Source of the DNA: an uncultured Roseburia sp.
GTDB lineage: Bacteria > Bacillota > Clostridia > Lachnospirales > Lachnospiraceae
Direction of reading: 5' to 3'
NCBI GenBank assembly: GCA_934317215.1
Contig: CAKREH010000005.1
Coordinates: forward strand, 1 to 64,000
DNA: 64,000 nucleotides
The stretch's first letter is position 1. The number at the start of each line of letters is the position of its first letter. The translations under genes were made by a program, and so were the position numbers. The notes beneath the pieces were generated by a model that was given only the letters and a program-made list of their open reading frames with translations, had not been told where the DNA came from and made no database searches. Below, in pieces: positions 6,854 to 15,450 of this stretch.

Positions 6854-8212
6854 CTAAGCAAATAAGCTGATTACCATGGCACAGATAAGACCTGTAAATC
6901 CAATGATCGTCTCCATCACCGTCCATGATTTCAAAGTTGTCTTCTCATCAATTTCAAGTAGTGAACTGACCAGCCAGAACCCGGAGTCATTCACATGGCT
7001 GAATGCCGTTGCACCTCCGGTGATCGCACATACCATCGCTGCCAGATAAAGCGGGGACAGACCTGCAACCGCCGGCATGGATGCCATGATTCCTGCTGCC
7101 ATCGTCATTGCAACCACTGCCGCACCTACCGAAGCCCTTACCAGTGCTGCGATTAAAAATGCGACTAAAATCAGCGGCAGTCCACTTTTTTCGAGCACCG
7201 GTCCGATAATGTCTCCCATTCCACAGTCCTGAAGAACCCAGCGGATAATACCGCCTCCGGTGATCACCAGAAGAATCTGACCGGTCGGGCGCAGTGAACG
7301 GTCCATGATCTTTTTTAACTGCTCCCCGTCATATCCCTGTTTTTTCCCGAGAAAATACATTGCGCATAGAACTGCAATGACCAATGCGACAAATGGCGTA
7401 CCCACAAACTCAATCACCGGACGGATTCCATCCAATGCCGGAATATATTCGGAAACAGTACAGCATAAAATAAGTATCAAAGGGACAAGAATAATTGCAA
7501 TCACGGTCTGAAATTTCGGCAGATTTGCTTCCTCATCTTCTCTTACCTCTGAAACTGCAGATGGCAGTCCTGTGTGAATTTTGTTTCCAATAAACTTTGA
7601 CCACAAAATTCCTGCAAAGATCAGGGACAAAATTCCGGTTGGCACACCGACTGCGATCATGATTCCAAGATCTACACCAAGCATGTTTGCAACCAGCACA
7701 GAACCAGCTGATGGCGGGATAAACGCAAATCCGGTTGCAAGTCCTGCCAAAAGCGGAATCACATAATATAATGTAGATTTCTTTGTTTTCTTTGCCAGTC
7801 CAAATGCAAGCGGGATCAAGATCACAACTCCTGCCTCAAAGAAAACGGTTGTTCCTACGACCAGACCTGTGATTCCAAGTGCAAGTCCTGCTTTTTTCTC
7901 TCCGAACCGGTTCACTAATGTCTGTGTAACACACTGGGCTCCTCCCGACACTTCCAGTATACCGCCAAACAGTGAACCCAGACCGATCAGTAATACGATT
8001 CCCTGCAGTGTTTCACCCGCACCCTTCTCCACTGTATTTATAAGTGTCGGGACCGGCATTCCTGCTCCGAGTCCGATCACTAAGGCAGAGATCAGCAGGG
8101 ATAATACCGGATGAAATTTAAATTTAATGATCAGTAACAGCAGCAATGCAATTCCTGCCACCGCCGCAATCAGCAGCCTTGTCGGATCTGATGCAAATAC
8201 CCCTTCTGTCAT
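6854..8212 (-). CDS. GntP-family sugar-acid:H+ symporter
   Basis: A 452-aa permease with about 12 membrane segments. The pattern LSLLISALVIGLGAGMP near the N-terminus, GTTVFFEAGVVILIPLAFGLA, and the C-terminal GGATAFSHVNDSGFWLV are characteristic of the gluconate permease family. It imports gluconate, fructuronate or related acids into the cytoplasm. It lies 27 bp downstream of the oxidoreductase and 134 bp before the kinase, all on the same strand. The exact substrate is not readable from the sequence. Confidence 0.92.
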   Translation of the reverse strand: MTEGVFASDPTRLLIAAVAGIALLLLLIIKFKFHPVLSLLISALVIGLGAGMPVPTLINTVEKGAGETLQGIVLLIGLGSLFGGILEVSGGAQCVTQTLVNRFGEKKAGLALGITGLVVGTTVFFEAGVVILIPLAFGLAKKTKKSTLYYVIPLLAGLATGFAFIPPSAGSVLVANMLGVDLGIMIAVGVPTGILSLIFAGILWSKFIGNKIHTGLPSAVSEVREDEEANLPKFQTVIAIILVPLILILCCTVSEYIPALDGIRPVIEFVGTPFVALVIAVLCAMYFLGKKQGYDGEQLKKIMDRSLRPTGQILLVITGGGIIRWVLQDCGMGDIIGPVLEKSGLPLILVAFLIAALVRASVGAAVVAMTMAAGIMASMPAVAGLSPLYLAAMVCAITGGATAFSHVNDSGFWLVSSLLEIDEKTTLKSWTVMETIIGFTGLICAMVISLFA

Positions 8213-8239
8213 TTTCTTTTCCTCCCATACCAGTCTTGA

Positions 8240-9856
8240 TTATCGTACATATTTATGAATGGCTGCTCTCACTGCACCTGGTCCTGCAATCATCTCACGG
8301 AACATATCTTCAATCTTTTCACCAACTCCATCTTTATAAAGATCCGTAAAGAAAATACGCTCATTGGATAATATCGGTTTCAGCTGGTCTTTCAACGTCT
8401 CCGGCTTTCCAACTACAATATCACCAAGCTGCTTTGTCAGTTCTTCATTCATCGGATCCGGTGCAAGCTCATACTTCTTACCCTCATCATCCACTGCCAG
8501 CATATATCTGAGCCAGCCAGCAATTCCAAGTGGGATTGCTGTAAGTCTTGACGCATCTCCATATTTTGCAACATATGCTTTTACGGTTTCACCAAAACGG
8601 ATTCCTACCATCTGTGATACATCTACTGCCAGACGAAGGTTTGTATCTCCCAGATACTCATTTGGGAAACGATCATTGAAAAGTTCATCCACAAATGCCT
8701 GCGGTGATAAAATTCCAGGATCTGCAACGACCGGAAGTCCTTCATCATAAGCTACCATGCGTGCCATCTTCATCATATCTTCATTGGTATTGAGCATATG
8801 TGCAAACAGATCGTATCCAAGCACAACTCCCAAAGGACCTGTTGCGGAATGAACCGGATTTAAGCATACCGTCACTTTCATTCTCTCAGAAAGATTTACC
8901 GTATTCCGGTCTGCCAGATAAACACCAAAACCTTTTTCCAATGCCGGACGGCCATTCGGAAAACTGTCTTCGATCACAAGATACTGCGGTTTCTCCGCAT
9001 TGACAAATGGTGCGATGTATGTCTTTTTTCCTGTGATGACCGGCTGCATATCTTCTACACCAAGTGTCTCTAAATCTGCTGCGATCTGTTCGCTCGGACG
9101 CGGCGTGATCTTATCGATCATCGTCCATGGAAACGCTACCACTTTTTCATCACTGATATAATGAATGAAACCTGCATCCACAAATCCTTCTTTTTCCCAC
9201 TCTTCTGCCATCGTAAGTACTGACTCGCGCAGTTTTGCACCGTTCTTAGAACAGTTATCCATAGATACTAATGCAAGCGGATATTTTCCTGCCTTATATC
9301 TCTCAAAAAGCATTGCTACCAGCACTGCCATTGCTCCTGTTGCCTGATCCGGTCCGTTTTTGATATCAGCTTCCACAAATGGAAACCACGTTCCGTCTGC
9401 CCTCTGGAGTGCATACCCTTTTTCTGTAATTGTAAAAGATACCATCTGTAATGACGGACTTGTGAATACTTCCTTCAGGCGGTTCCACTGTGTCAGATCA
9501 TTTGACTGTGCTTTGATAGCTTCCGCAAGTGAGCCAAGTACTTTATATTCCCTTGTTCCGTCTCCGTGCAGTATTACACTAAGTCCCAGATTATCGTATG
9601 GTTCATAAATCTTGTCTACCACATCATAGTCAAATGTCTCTACGCAGTTGATTCCTTTGTCCATGATACCTTCTTCTAAAAGACCATCTGCGATACCACC
9701 AATAAAGATCCGGAAAATATTTCCGATTCCAAAATGAACCCAGCCCGGCTCTTTCTTTGCTTTTTCTGACACCTTCTCCACATCATATCCAGGAAGCGCA
9801 ATTCCTGCTTTCTCCCATCCTTCACGATCTCTGATTCCTTCCAATGTTAACTTCAT
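8240..9856 (-). CDS. Mannitol-dehydrogenase-family oxidoreductase (UxuB-like)
   Basis: 538 aa, long-chain polyol dehydrogenase family. The N-terminal nucleotide-binding segment is WVHFGIGNIFRIFIGG, the central SMDNCSKNG segment follows, and the active-site region is CLNPVHSATGPLG. The family interconverts keto-sugars or keto-acids with polyols or aldonates: fructuronate to mannonate, or fructose to mannitol. With a GntP permease a fructuronate reductase is suggested; with a fructokinase-like partner a mannitol or arabinitol route is equally possible. The start at 9856 is supported by AGGAGGAAAAAA directly upstream. It is first in the operon and divergent from the ROK regulator. Confidence 0.85.
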   Translation of the reverse strand: MKLTLEGIRDREGWEKAGIALPGYDVEKVSEKAKKEPGWVHFGIGNIFRIFIGGIADGLLEEGIMDKGINCVETFDYDVVDKIYEPYDNLGLSVILHGDGTREYKVLGSLAEAIKAQSNDLTQWNRLKEVFTSPSLQMVSFTITEKGYALQRADGTWFPFVEADIKNGPDQATGAMAVLVAMLFERYKAGKYPLALVSMDNCSKNGAKLRESVLTMAEEWEKEGFVDAGFIHYISDEKVVAFPWTMIDKITPRPSEQIAADLETLGVEDMQPVITGKKTYIAPFVNAEKPQYLVIEDSFPNGRPALEKGFGVYLADRNTVNLSERMKVTVCLNPVHSATGPLGVVLGYDLFAHMLNTNEDMMKMARMVAYDEGLPVVADPGILSPQAFVDELFNDRFPNEYLGDTNLRLAVDVSQMVGIRFGETVKAYVAKYGDASRLTAIPLGIAGWLRYMLAVDDEGKKYELAPDPMNEELTKQLGDIVVGKPETLKDQLKPILSNERIFFTDLYKDGVGEKIEDMFREMIAGPGAVRAAIHKYVR

Positions 9857-10004
9857 TTTTTTCCTCCTTATTCTCTTTCGCTTTTTTGTTATGTTTTTCA
9901 CTTACGCTTATATCTAAGTTGTAAGTCAAGTATATAACCATGATATTTTCTTGTCTATTGATAAAAAAGACAATTTTAAAATGATTTTTTTATTACTTTT
10001 TCAC

Positions 10005-10050
10005 AAAACAAGTCCAAAATCTTGTTTTATAACCTTGTTTATATTAGAAT
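10005..10050 (+). promoter_or_regulatory. ROK-gene promoter with overlapping operator
   Basis: A perfect inverted repeat, AAAACAAG-N8-CTTGTTTT, lies at 10005-10028. Its right arm contains the -35 box TTGTTT (10022-10027), and a TAGAAT -10 box (10045-10050) follows after exactly 17 bp. A further CTTGTTT half site lies in the spacer. The operator lies in the 331-bp divergent region and is the likely site for autoregulation and for control of the oxidoreductase operon. Confidence 0.6.
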
Positions 10051-10098
10051 ATATTTAAATCTTAGATGTATGATTCATGTATAAGTAAAAAAGAAGTC

Positions 10099-10187
10099 AT
10101 GTGAAAAATAAGATTTTTCACACGCAGGATTTATACTTACGCTCAAACTTAAGATGCGCAAAAAGCAGCGCAGGAATGGAGATTAGT
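10099..10187 (+). repeat. Leader repeat ahead of the ROK gene
   Basis: It begins with the hairpin ATGTGAAAAAT/ATTTTTCACA(C) and ends with GCGCAAAAAGCAGCGCAGGAATGGAGAT, read here as TGCGC hairpin arms plus the ribosome binding site block GGAATGGAGAT. The module matches that at 6734-6828. Both ends of the same regulon therefore carry it, one on each strand. Confidence 0.7.
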
Positions 10188-11333
10188 ATGAAAGAAAAAG
10201 GATTGACCACGATTACCTTAAAAAAAATAAACCGTAATAAAGTTTACCAATATATCTATCAAAAAAAAGAAACTTCCAAACTACAGATCGTTTCAGATCT
10301 GCAGATGGGACTTTCCACGGTCAGTCAAAATTTAAATGAACTTGAAAATGACGGGCTGATCAGCCGCAATGGATATTTCGAATCTACCGGTGGACGCAAA
10401 GCCCAGATTATACGGATTGTCGAAGATTTCCGTATTTCTATCGGTCTTGGAATTTTAAAAGACATGTTTCATATGGCAGCAGTGAATTTATATGGCGATG
10501 CGATTGCCACTGAGACAATTTCACTGCCTTATGAAAACAGCGATGCTTATTATTCAGCTCTTGCCAAAAATGTAAAACAATTTATCCAGAATCATCAATA
10601 TGATCCGGAAAAAATTGAGGGAATTTCCATCGCCACGCAGGGCATCATCTCTCCGGACGGAACCGCTGTGACCTATGGAGATATCATGGGAAATACTATG
10701 ATGCAGCTTTCTGATTTTTCATCCAGACTTCCGTATCCATGCCATTTAGAGCATGATTCCAAAGCCGCTGCAGATTTAGAACTCTGGAATCACCCACAGT
10801 TCGACAGTTCACTAATCTTTCTTCTGAATCAGAACCTTGGAGGTGCCATCATCACCAACCATGAGGTTCATCAGGGGAATCACATGCGCAGTGGGCTTTT
10901 TGAACATATCTGCATTGATCCGGACGGGCCAAAATGCTATTGCGGTAATCACGGATGTCTCGAAACCTATTGTTCTGCGAATGCACTAAAGACTGCTGCC
11001 GGTATGCCGATCAAAGAATTTTTCAATATCCTCCATACCACACAGGCCCCCACTCTTTTACAGATCTGGCATAATTATCTGGATCATCTTGCTTTCGCGA
11101 TCCGCAATCTGAATCTGGTCATCGACTGCCCAGTCATTATAAGCGGATACCTTGCACCGTATTTTGAAGAATCAGATATGTCGTATCTGCTGGAAAAAAT
11201 TAATGAACATTCCCTTTTCCAGATGACAAAAGATCAGCTTTTCGTTGGCGATCACGGACAGTATACTCCTGCAATTGGAGCTGCTCTTTATTATGTAAAA
11301 AAATTCCCTGCCCTGTCTGACTTTATTAAATAA
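10188..11333 (+). CDS. ROK-family transcriptional repressor
   Basis: 381 aa. An N-terminal winged helix of about 75 residues (KVYQYIYQKKETSKLQIVSD and the recognition region MGLSTVSQNLNELENDGLI) is followed by a ROK sugar-kinase-like domain. The zinc-binding cluster CYCGNHGCLETYC is intact. Such regulators bind a sugar or sugar phosphate and repress nearby catabolic genes. It is divergent from the GntP/oxidoreductase/kinase operon and probably controls it. The start at 10188 is chosen by GGAG eight bases upstream; an earlier ATG at 10101 lies in the leader repeat. Confidence 0.9.
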   Translation: MKEKGLTTITLKKINRNKVYQYIYQKKETSKLQIVSDLQMGLSTVSQNLNELENDGLISRNGYFESTGGRKAQIIRIVEDFRISIGLGILKDMFHMAAVNLYGDAIATETISLPYENSDAYYSALAKNVKQFIQNHQYDPEKIEGISIATQGIISPDGTAVTYGDIMGNTMMQLSDFSSRLPYPCHLEHDSKAAADLELWNHPQFDSSLIFLLNQNLGGAIITNHEVHQGNHMRSGLFEHICIDPDGPKCYCGNHGCLETYCSANALKTAAGMPIKEFFNILHTTQAPTLLQIWHNYLDHLAFAIRNLNLVIDCPVIISGYLAPYFEESDMSYLLEKINEHSLFQMTKDQLFVGDHGQYTPAIGAALYYVKKFPALSDFIK

Positions 11334-11375
11334 TGCCGGTATCTCCACTGAAATCCTTCCAGCAATTATGATCGA

Positions 11376-12524
11376 TCACAGTGGTAATATTACATCAAAA
11401 ACTGTTCCTCCAGACGGATTTGATCTGACTGTAATACTGCCATCATGCACTCGCACGATTTCACGGACAAGTGCAAGTCCAAGTCCTACACCGCCAAGTT
11501 CCCGGCTTCTGGATTTATCCACACGAAAGAATGGTTCAAACACGCGTTCCCTGAGTTCCTCAGGGATTCCGTTTCCCGTATCCTCCACGGACAGATAAAC
11601 ATATTTTTCCTTCCGGTATGCAGTTACCGTAACCTGTCCGCCTGGATGATTATATTTTATGGCATTCTCAACAAGATTGTATACCAGCCTGTAAATAAGA
11701 ATGTCACTTCCAACCATCGTTATATTTTTACATTTTCCAGTAAGTTTTATGTTTTTTTCCTGTGCAAGAGGATCCAGATCTGCTAACACTTCATCAACAA
11801 GCGCGTCAACCATAATTTCATCATCCCGTCCCACAGTCTGAAGTTCACTCATATCAAGGAGCGTTTTTACCATTTTACTGAGTCTTCCATTCTGCTCGGT
11901 AACCATCTTTATTGTCTGCAATGTGTCAGCATCATTATCCGGATGCCGTGTAGAATTATAAAGATCAAGCTGTACCTGCATCAAAGATAATGGTGTCCGC
12001 AGTTCATGTGCTGCGTTTGCGGTAAATTGCCTCTGTATCTCAAATGCGTCCGAGAGACGTTCAAGCATCTTATTATACGAAACACTAAGCTGGTTCAATT
12101 CTTTAACTTTATTTTCTTCTATTCGTGAATCTGCCAGATTTTGCGCCTGTACCTCTTCAATTTTATCAGAAAATTCACGGATCGGTCTGAGTGCATGCCC
12201 ACTTATAAAATATGTAACTACCCCGCCAATAAGAGCCAATATGGCCGATATCAGCAGACTGTTTTTTTTGTAGTCTGCCTTATTATTATATGCCTGGATA
12301 GAAAAATCATTGGCAAACTCATCCCACTTATCATCTGGAATGCTGATATATATTTCATCCGTATCCTCCCCGTTATCCTCTCCCTGGGCATCCACAGTCT
12401 CCTGCAGGGAATCGATATAATACACGCCATTTTTATAGACAAACATCGTCAGACATCCACATATAACTGCAATATATACCGTAATGATACAGGTAAGCCT
12501 CCACTGCAGTGACATTCTTTTCAT
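11376..12524 (-). CDS. Sensor histidine kinase
   Basis: 382 aa, membrane bound. A TM segment at about residues 10-30, an acidic extracellular domain of about 60 residues (VDAQGEDNGEDTDE), a second TM near 88-108, a HAMP linker, HisKA with AAHELRTPL, then HATPase_c with NLVENAIKYN, DTGNGIPEE and GLGLALV. It pairs with the response regulator whose stop overlaps its start by four bases. The acidic sensor loop could bind cations or cationic peptides, which is speculation. It is convergent with the ROK gene. Confidence 0.93.
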   Translation of the reverse strand: MKRMSLQWRLTCIITVYIAVICGCLTMFVYKNGVYYIDSLQETVDAQGEDNGEDTDEIYISIPDDKWDEFANDFSIQAYNNKADYKKNSLLISAILALIGGVVTYFISGHALRPIREFSDKIEEVQAQNLADSRIEENKVKELNQLSVSYNKMLERLSDAFEIQRQFTANAAHELRTPLSLMQVQLDLYNSTRHPDNDADTLQTIKMVTEQNGRLSKMVKTLLDMSELQTVGRDDEIMVDALVDEVLADLDPLAQEKNIKLTGKCKNITMVGSDILIYRLVYNLVENAIKYNHPGGQVTVTAYRKEKYVYLSVEDTGNGIPEELRERVFEPFFRVDKSRSRELGGVGLGLALVREIVRVHDGSITVRSNPSGGTVFDVILPL

Positions 12525-13201
12525 CGTTCAGACTCCTCCCGTATTTTATATCCCTCTCCCACCTTGTTTAAAATCGGATCATATCCAAGCTCTGCCTTAA
12601 GCTTTTTCCTAAGCGAAGACATGTGTACTCTGATGGCACCACTAAAGCTATCTACGGATGCATCCCAGACATGTTCCATCAATTCCTCCTGACTTACCGG
12701 TCTTCCAGGATTCAGAAGCAAATATTCCAAAATACCATTTTCTTTTCTTGTCAGGGAAATCATTTTCCCTTTTGCATATGCCTCACGTCTTACCGTATCG
12801 AACTTTATCTCACCACTTTCCAGACACACATCTTTCTGCACAAATTTTCTTCTTGTCAGACTTCTGATACGCGCCTCAAGTTCCTGCAGATGAAATGGTT
12901 TTTCCATATAGTCATTTGCCCCTGCATCCAGTCCTTCAACCTTATCCGCAATCTGCCCTCTTGCAGATAATATAAGAACCTTTGTCTCCTCATTTCTCTG
13001 TCTGAGTTCCTTTAAAATCTCCATTCCATCCATACCGGGCAGATTCAGATCCAGAACGATCAGATCATAATTCTCCGTCAGGACACTTTCAAAAGCCTCT
13101 TCCCCATCATAACAGGTATCCACCTCGTACCCTGCATCATACAGCCGTTTTGCAACCATGTCACACATTTGTTTCTCATCTTCAACTATCAATAATCTCA
13201 A
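12521..13201 (-). CDS. OmpR/PhoB-type response regulator
   Basis: 226 aa. A REC domain with the acidic pair EDE near the N-terminus, phospho-acceptor in IVLDLNLPGMDG and the conserved lysine in MEKPF. The C-terminal winged helix contains LTRKENGILEYLLLNPG and IRVHMSSLRKKL. It forms an operon with the histidine kinase and is divergent from the redox cassette at 13303-15292. Direct 11-bp repeats in front of that cassette suggest it as the target. Confidence 0.94.
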   Translation of the reverse strand: MRLLIVEDEKQMCDMVAKRLYDAGYEVDTCYDGEEAFESVLTENYDLIVLDLNLPGMDGMEILKELRQRNEETKVLILSARGQIADKVEGLDAGANDYMEKPFHLQELEARIRSLTRRKFVQKDVCLESGEIKFDTVRREAYAKGKMISLTRKENGILEYLLLNPGRPVSQEELMEHVWDASVDSFSGAIRVHMSSLRKKLKAELGYDPILNKVGEGYKIREESER

Positions 13202-13219
13202 AATTCATTCACCCGCTTC

Positions 13220-13252
13220 TTAACACAAATTTTACAACAGCTATTGTATAAT
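13220..13252 (+). promoter_or_regulatory. Promoter of the redox cassette with PhoB-type direct repeats
   Basis: A consensus -10 TATAAT (13247-13252) has no good -35. Instead TTAACA (13220) and TTTACA (13231) form two direct repeats spaced 11 bp apart, the geometry bound by OmpR/PhoB-type regulators. The divergent response regulator is the obvious candidate activator. Confidence 0.5.
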
Positions 13253-13302
13253 ACTAACATCAGCTGGTCAATAAATACAACAAATGAAAGGAGTAAAATA
13301 TC

Positions 13303-13443
13303 TTGAAGTGCAAAAAAATCTATCAGTCGATCCTGCTCATCTCAGGTATCACCATGATAAGTTACGGTGCGGTCAGAGGAGAAGCAGCTGTCGTGCTCGG
13401 TAAAGCAATAAAATTATGTCTGGAGTGTGTCGGAATTGGATAA
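13303..13443 (+). CDS. CD1871A-like 46-aa CXXC membrane peptide
   Basis: TTG start with GAAAGGAG eight bases upstream encodes 46 aa with a single membrane helix (IYQSILLISGITMISYGAV), then RGEAAVVLGKAIKLCLECVGIG. The RGE...VL.KAI..CLEC(I/V)GIG pattern is that of the CD1871A-family CXXC proteins of Clostridia, which commonly precede a 4Fe-4S membrane protein and a thioredoxin-like lipoprotein, exactly as here. The CLEC pair may pass electrons or bind a metal. It overlaps the next gene by 17 bp. The role is unknown. Confidence 0.85.
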   Translation: MKCKKIYQSILLISGITMISYGAVRGEAAVVLGKAIKLCLECVGIG

Positions 13444-14335
13444 AAAAAAGAATTTTCTATCAAAAAAAATAGCTGTACTACGCGGATGGATACAGGCAGC
13501 TGCCACACTGCTCACGAATATCCATATTCCTAATTTATGGAAAGGAAAAATATATCAGGGCAGTGTAAAAAACGTATGTGTACCAGGATTAAATTGTTAC
13601 TCCTGTCCTGCGGCAACAGGAGCATGCCCAATTGGAGCTTTTCAGGCGGTTGTCGGTTCATCAGGATTTAAATTTTCATACTACATAACCGGATTTTTTA
13701 TTTTACTCGGTGTAACACTCGGAAGATTTATATGTGGTTTTCTGTGTCCGTTTGGATGGTTTCAGGATTTACTTCATAAAATACCCGGGAAAAAATTTTC
13801 TACAGCCCGGCTCAAACCGCTGCGCTATTTAAAATATATCATCCTGATCATTTTTGTTATACTTCTTCCGATGCTGGTAACGAACTCTATCGGAATGGGA
13901 GATCCTTTCTTCTGTAAATATATTTGTCCTCAGGGTGTCCTGGAAGGAGCTATCCCTCTCGCACTTGGAAATGCCGCTATACGTTCTGCACTGGGAAAAC
14001 TTTTTTCTTTTAAATGCCTTATTTTAATCACAGTTATTGTGTTAAGTATTTTGTTTTACAGACCATTCTGTAAATGGATCTGTCCTCTTGGAGCAATCTA
14101 CTCATTATTTAATAAAGTCAGCTTTCTTTCTATTAAAATTGAGAACAGCAGCTGCATCGGATGCGGGCAATGCCAAAAGGCATGTAAAATGGATGTGGAT
14201 GTGTGTAAAACTCCAGATCATCCGGAATGCATACGATGCGGAGCCTGTATAAAAGCCTGTCCTAAAGATGCGATCCACTACCAGTTTATGGGGAAATCAT
14301 GTAAAAAAAAGAATAACAGTAACCAGCAGTCATAA
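13427..14335 (+). CDS. NapH/CcoG-like membrane 4Fe-4S ferredoxin
   Basis: 302 aa (from GTG 13427; a TTG at 13436 is also possible, with GGAG at 13422-13425 better spaced for it). Conserved cysteine blocks: CYSCPAATGACPIG near residue 55, CGFLCPFGWFQDLLHK, CKYICPQGVLEG and CKWICPLGAIYSLF, with about five membrane helices between them. The C-terminus holds two cytoplasmic ferredoxin motifs, CIGCGQCQKAC and CIRCGACIKACP. This is the architecture of NapH/polyferredoxins, which move electrons across the membrane to a periplasmic or cell-surface acceptor. The TlpA-like lipoprotein downstream is the likely acceptor. Confidence 0.92.
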   Translation: MSELDKKKNFLSKKIAVLRGWIQAAATLLTNIHIPNLWKGKIYQGSVKNVCVPGLNCYSCPAATGACPIGAFQAVVGSSGFKFSYYITGFFILLGVTLGRFICGFLCPFGWFQDLLHKIPGKKFSTARLKPLRYLKYIILIIFVILLPMLVTNSIGMGDPFFCKYICPQGVLEGAIPLALGNAAIRSALGKLFSFKCLILITVIVLSILFYRPFCKWICPLGAIYSLFNKVSFLSIKIENSSCIGCGQCQKACKMDVDVCKTPDHPECIRCGACIKACPKDAIHYQFMGKSCKKKNNSNQQS

Positions 14336-14383
14336 ACCAGTAACTATTAATCTTATTACAATTTAAAAAAGGAGCAATTATCC

Positions 14384-15292
14384 ATGAAAACAAAAATTAC
14401 ATTTATTTCAGTTGTCACACTCAGCATCGCACTGCTGCTTACATCCTGCAGCGGAAAAGAAACTGTAAACACCACAGAACCACAGAATACCACGGCTGAA
14501 GACAGCACGGCATCTGCGGACAGTTCCAACACAAAGCTGGATGATTTATATCAGCAGGAGAACCGGATCTTTGCAGAGCATAAAGATATATGGGACAAAT
14601 TATTTGGTCTGATGAATAAAAACACTGCAGATTCAAACGGAAATTATGCTGATCATCTGGCTGATACCGCTGAATCAAACAAAGATTCTTTTACTGATGA
14701 CGAATTCAAAACACTTACTGATGATATTGAAACCATACGAAAAATCGAAGAACAGATCGCAGAAATTGAAAAAGAAACTACAGAATCCGATAACAATGGG
14801 CAGAATACTAATTCTGAAGATGCATCACCATTCAAAAATTTCTCCGGTCAGGATTTCGATGGTAATCCTGTTGACGAAAGTCTTTTTTCCGAAAATGCAG
14901 TAACTGTCATCAATTTCTGGTTTACCGGCTGCAAACCCTGTGTTGCTGAGTTATCCAAACTGAATGAATTAAATGATGCAGTCAGGGCAATGGGAGGAGA
15001 AGTAGTCGGCATCAACACAGAAACCTTCGATGGAAATGAATCGGCTATCAAAGAAGCTGCCTCTGTTCTTGAAAGCCAGGGTGCTAAATACCGCAATCTT
15101 TCTATTGATTCATCTTCAGATGCAGGTAAATATGCCTCCAATATCATGGCATTTCCTACCACAATACTCGTCGACAGAAATGGTAACATCGTGGGTGATC
15201 CGATGCTCGGCGGAATCGATAATCAGGATAACTATGATACTCTGATGAAACAGATCCAATCTGTAATCGATGCAGACAGCTCAAATAAATAA
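14384..15292 (+). CDS. TlpA/ResA-like thioredoxin lipoprotein
   Basis: 302 aa. A lipoprotein signal ends in LLLTSC at about residue 22. A Ser/Thr/Glu-rich linker of about 125 residues with a helical segment follows, then a thioredoxin fold starting FKNFSGQDFDGNPVD with active site WFTGCKPCVAEL and the cis-proline loop AFPTTILVDRNG. It should act outside the membrane as a thiol-disulfide oxidoreductase supplied with electrons by the preceding ferredoxin. The unusually long linker is absent from compact TlpA proteins. Confidence 0.92.
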   Translation: MKTKITFISVVTLSIALLLTSCSGKETVNTTEPQNTTAEDSTASADSSNTKLDDLYQQENRIFAEHKDIWDKLFGLMNKNTADSNGNYADHLADTAESNKDSFTDDEFKTLTDDIETIRKIEEQIAEIEKETTESDNNGQNTNSEDASPFKNFSGQDFDGNPVDESLFSENAVTVINFWFTGCKPCVAELSKLNELNDAVRAMGGEVVGINTETFDGNESAIKEAASVLESQGAKYRNLSIDSSSDAGKYASNIMAFPTTILVDRNGNIVGDPMLGGIDNQDNYDTLMKQIQSVIDADSSNK

Positions 15293-15362
15293 CCCTTTTA
15301 TGATACTCTTTTGTACATAACCGGTACATCATACCCAACGGTTCTATTTTCATTCACTCCCG

Positions 15363-15398
15363 GACTTTCAGATACCTCCCGGCAGGTATCTGAAAGTC
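15363..15398. terminator. Bidirectional hairpin between convergent genes
   Basis: A perfect 15-bp stem, GACTTTCAGATACCT with its complement, encloses a six-base loop. It lies 70 bp after the TlpA stop and 52 bp after the stop of the opposing lipoprotein gene. There is no clear T-run on either side, so efficiency as an intrinsic terminator is uncertain. Confidence 0.6.
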
Positions 15399-15450
15399 TC
15401 TCCCATTACCGGTATAACTTTCTTTTTATCTGCATTCTCCTTATGCTTTC

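Noticed and set aside
11376..13201. VanR/VanS vancomycin resistance regulators
   Set aside because: Only general two-component features are seen and no vanHAX-type genes are nearby.
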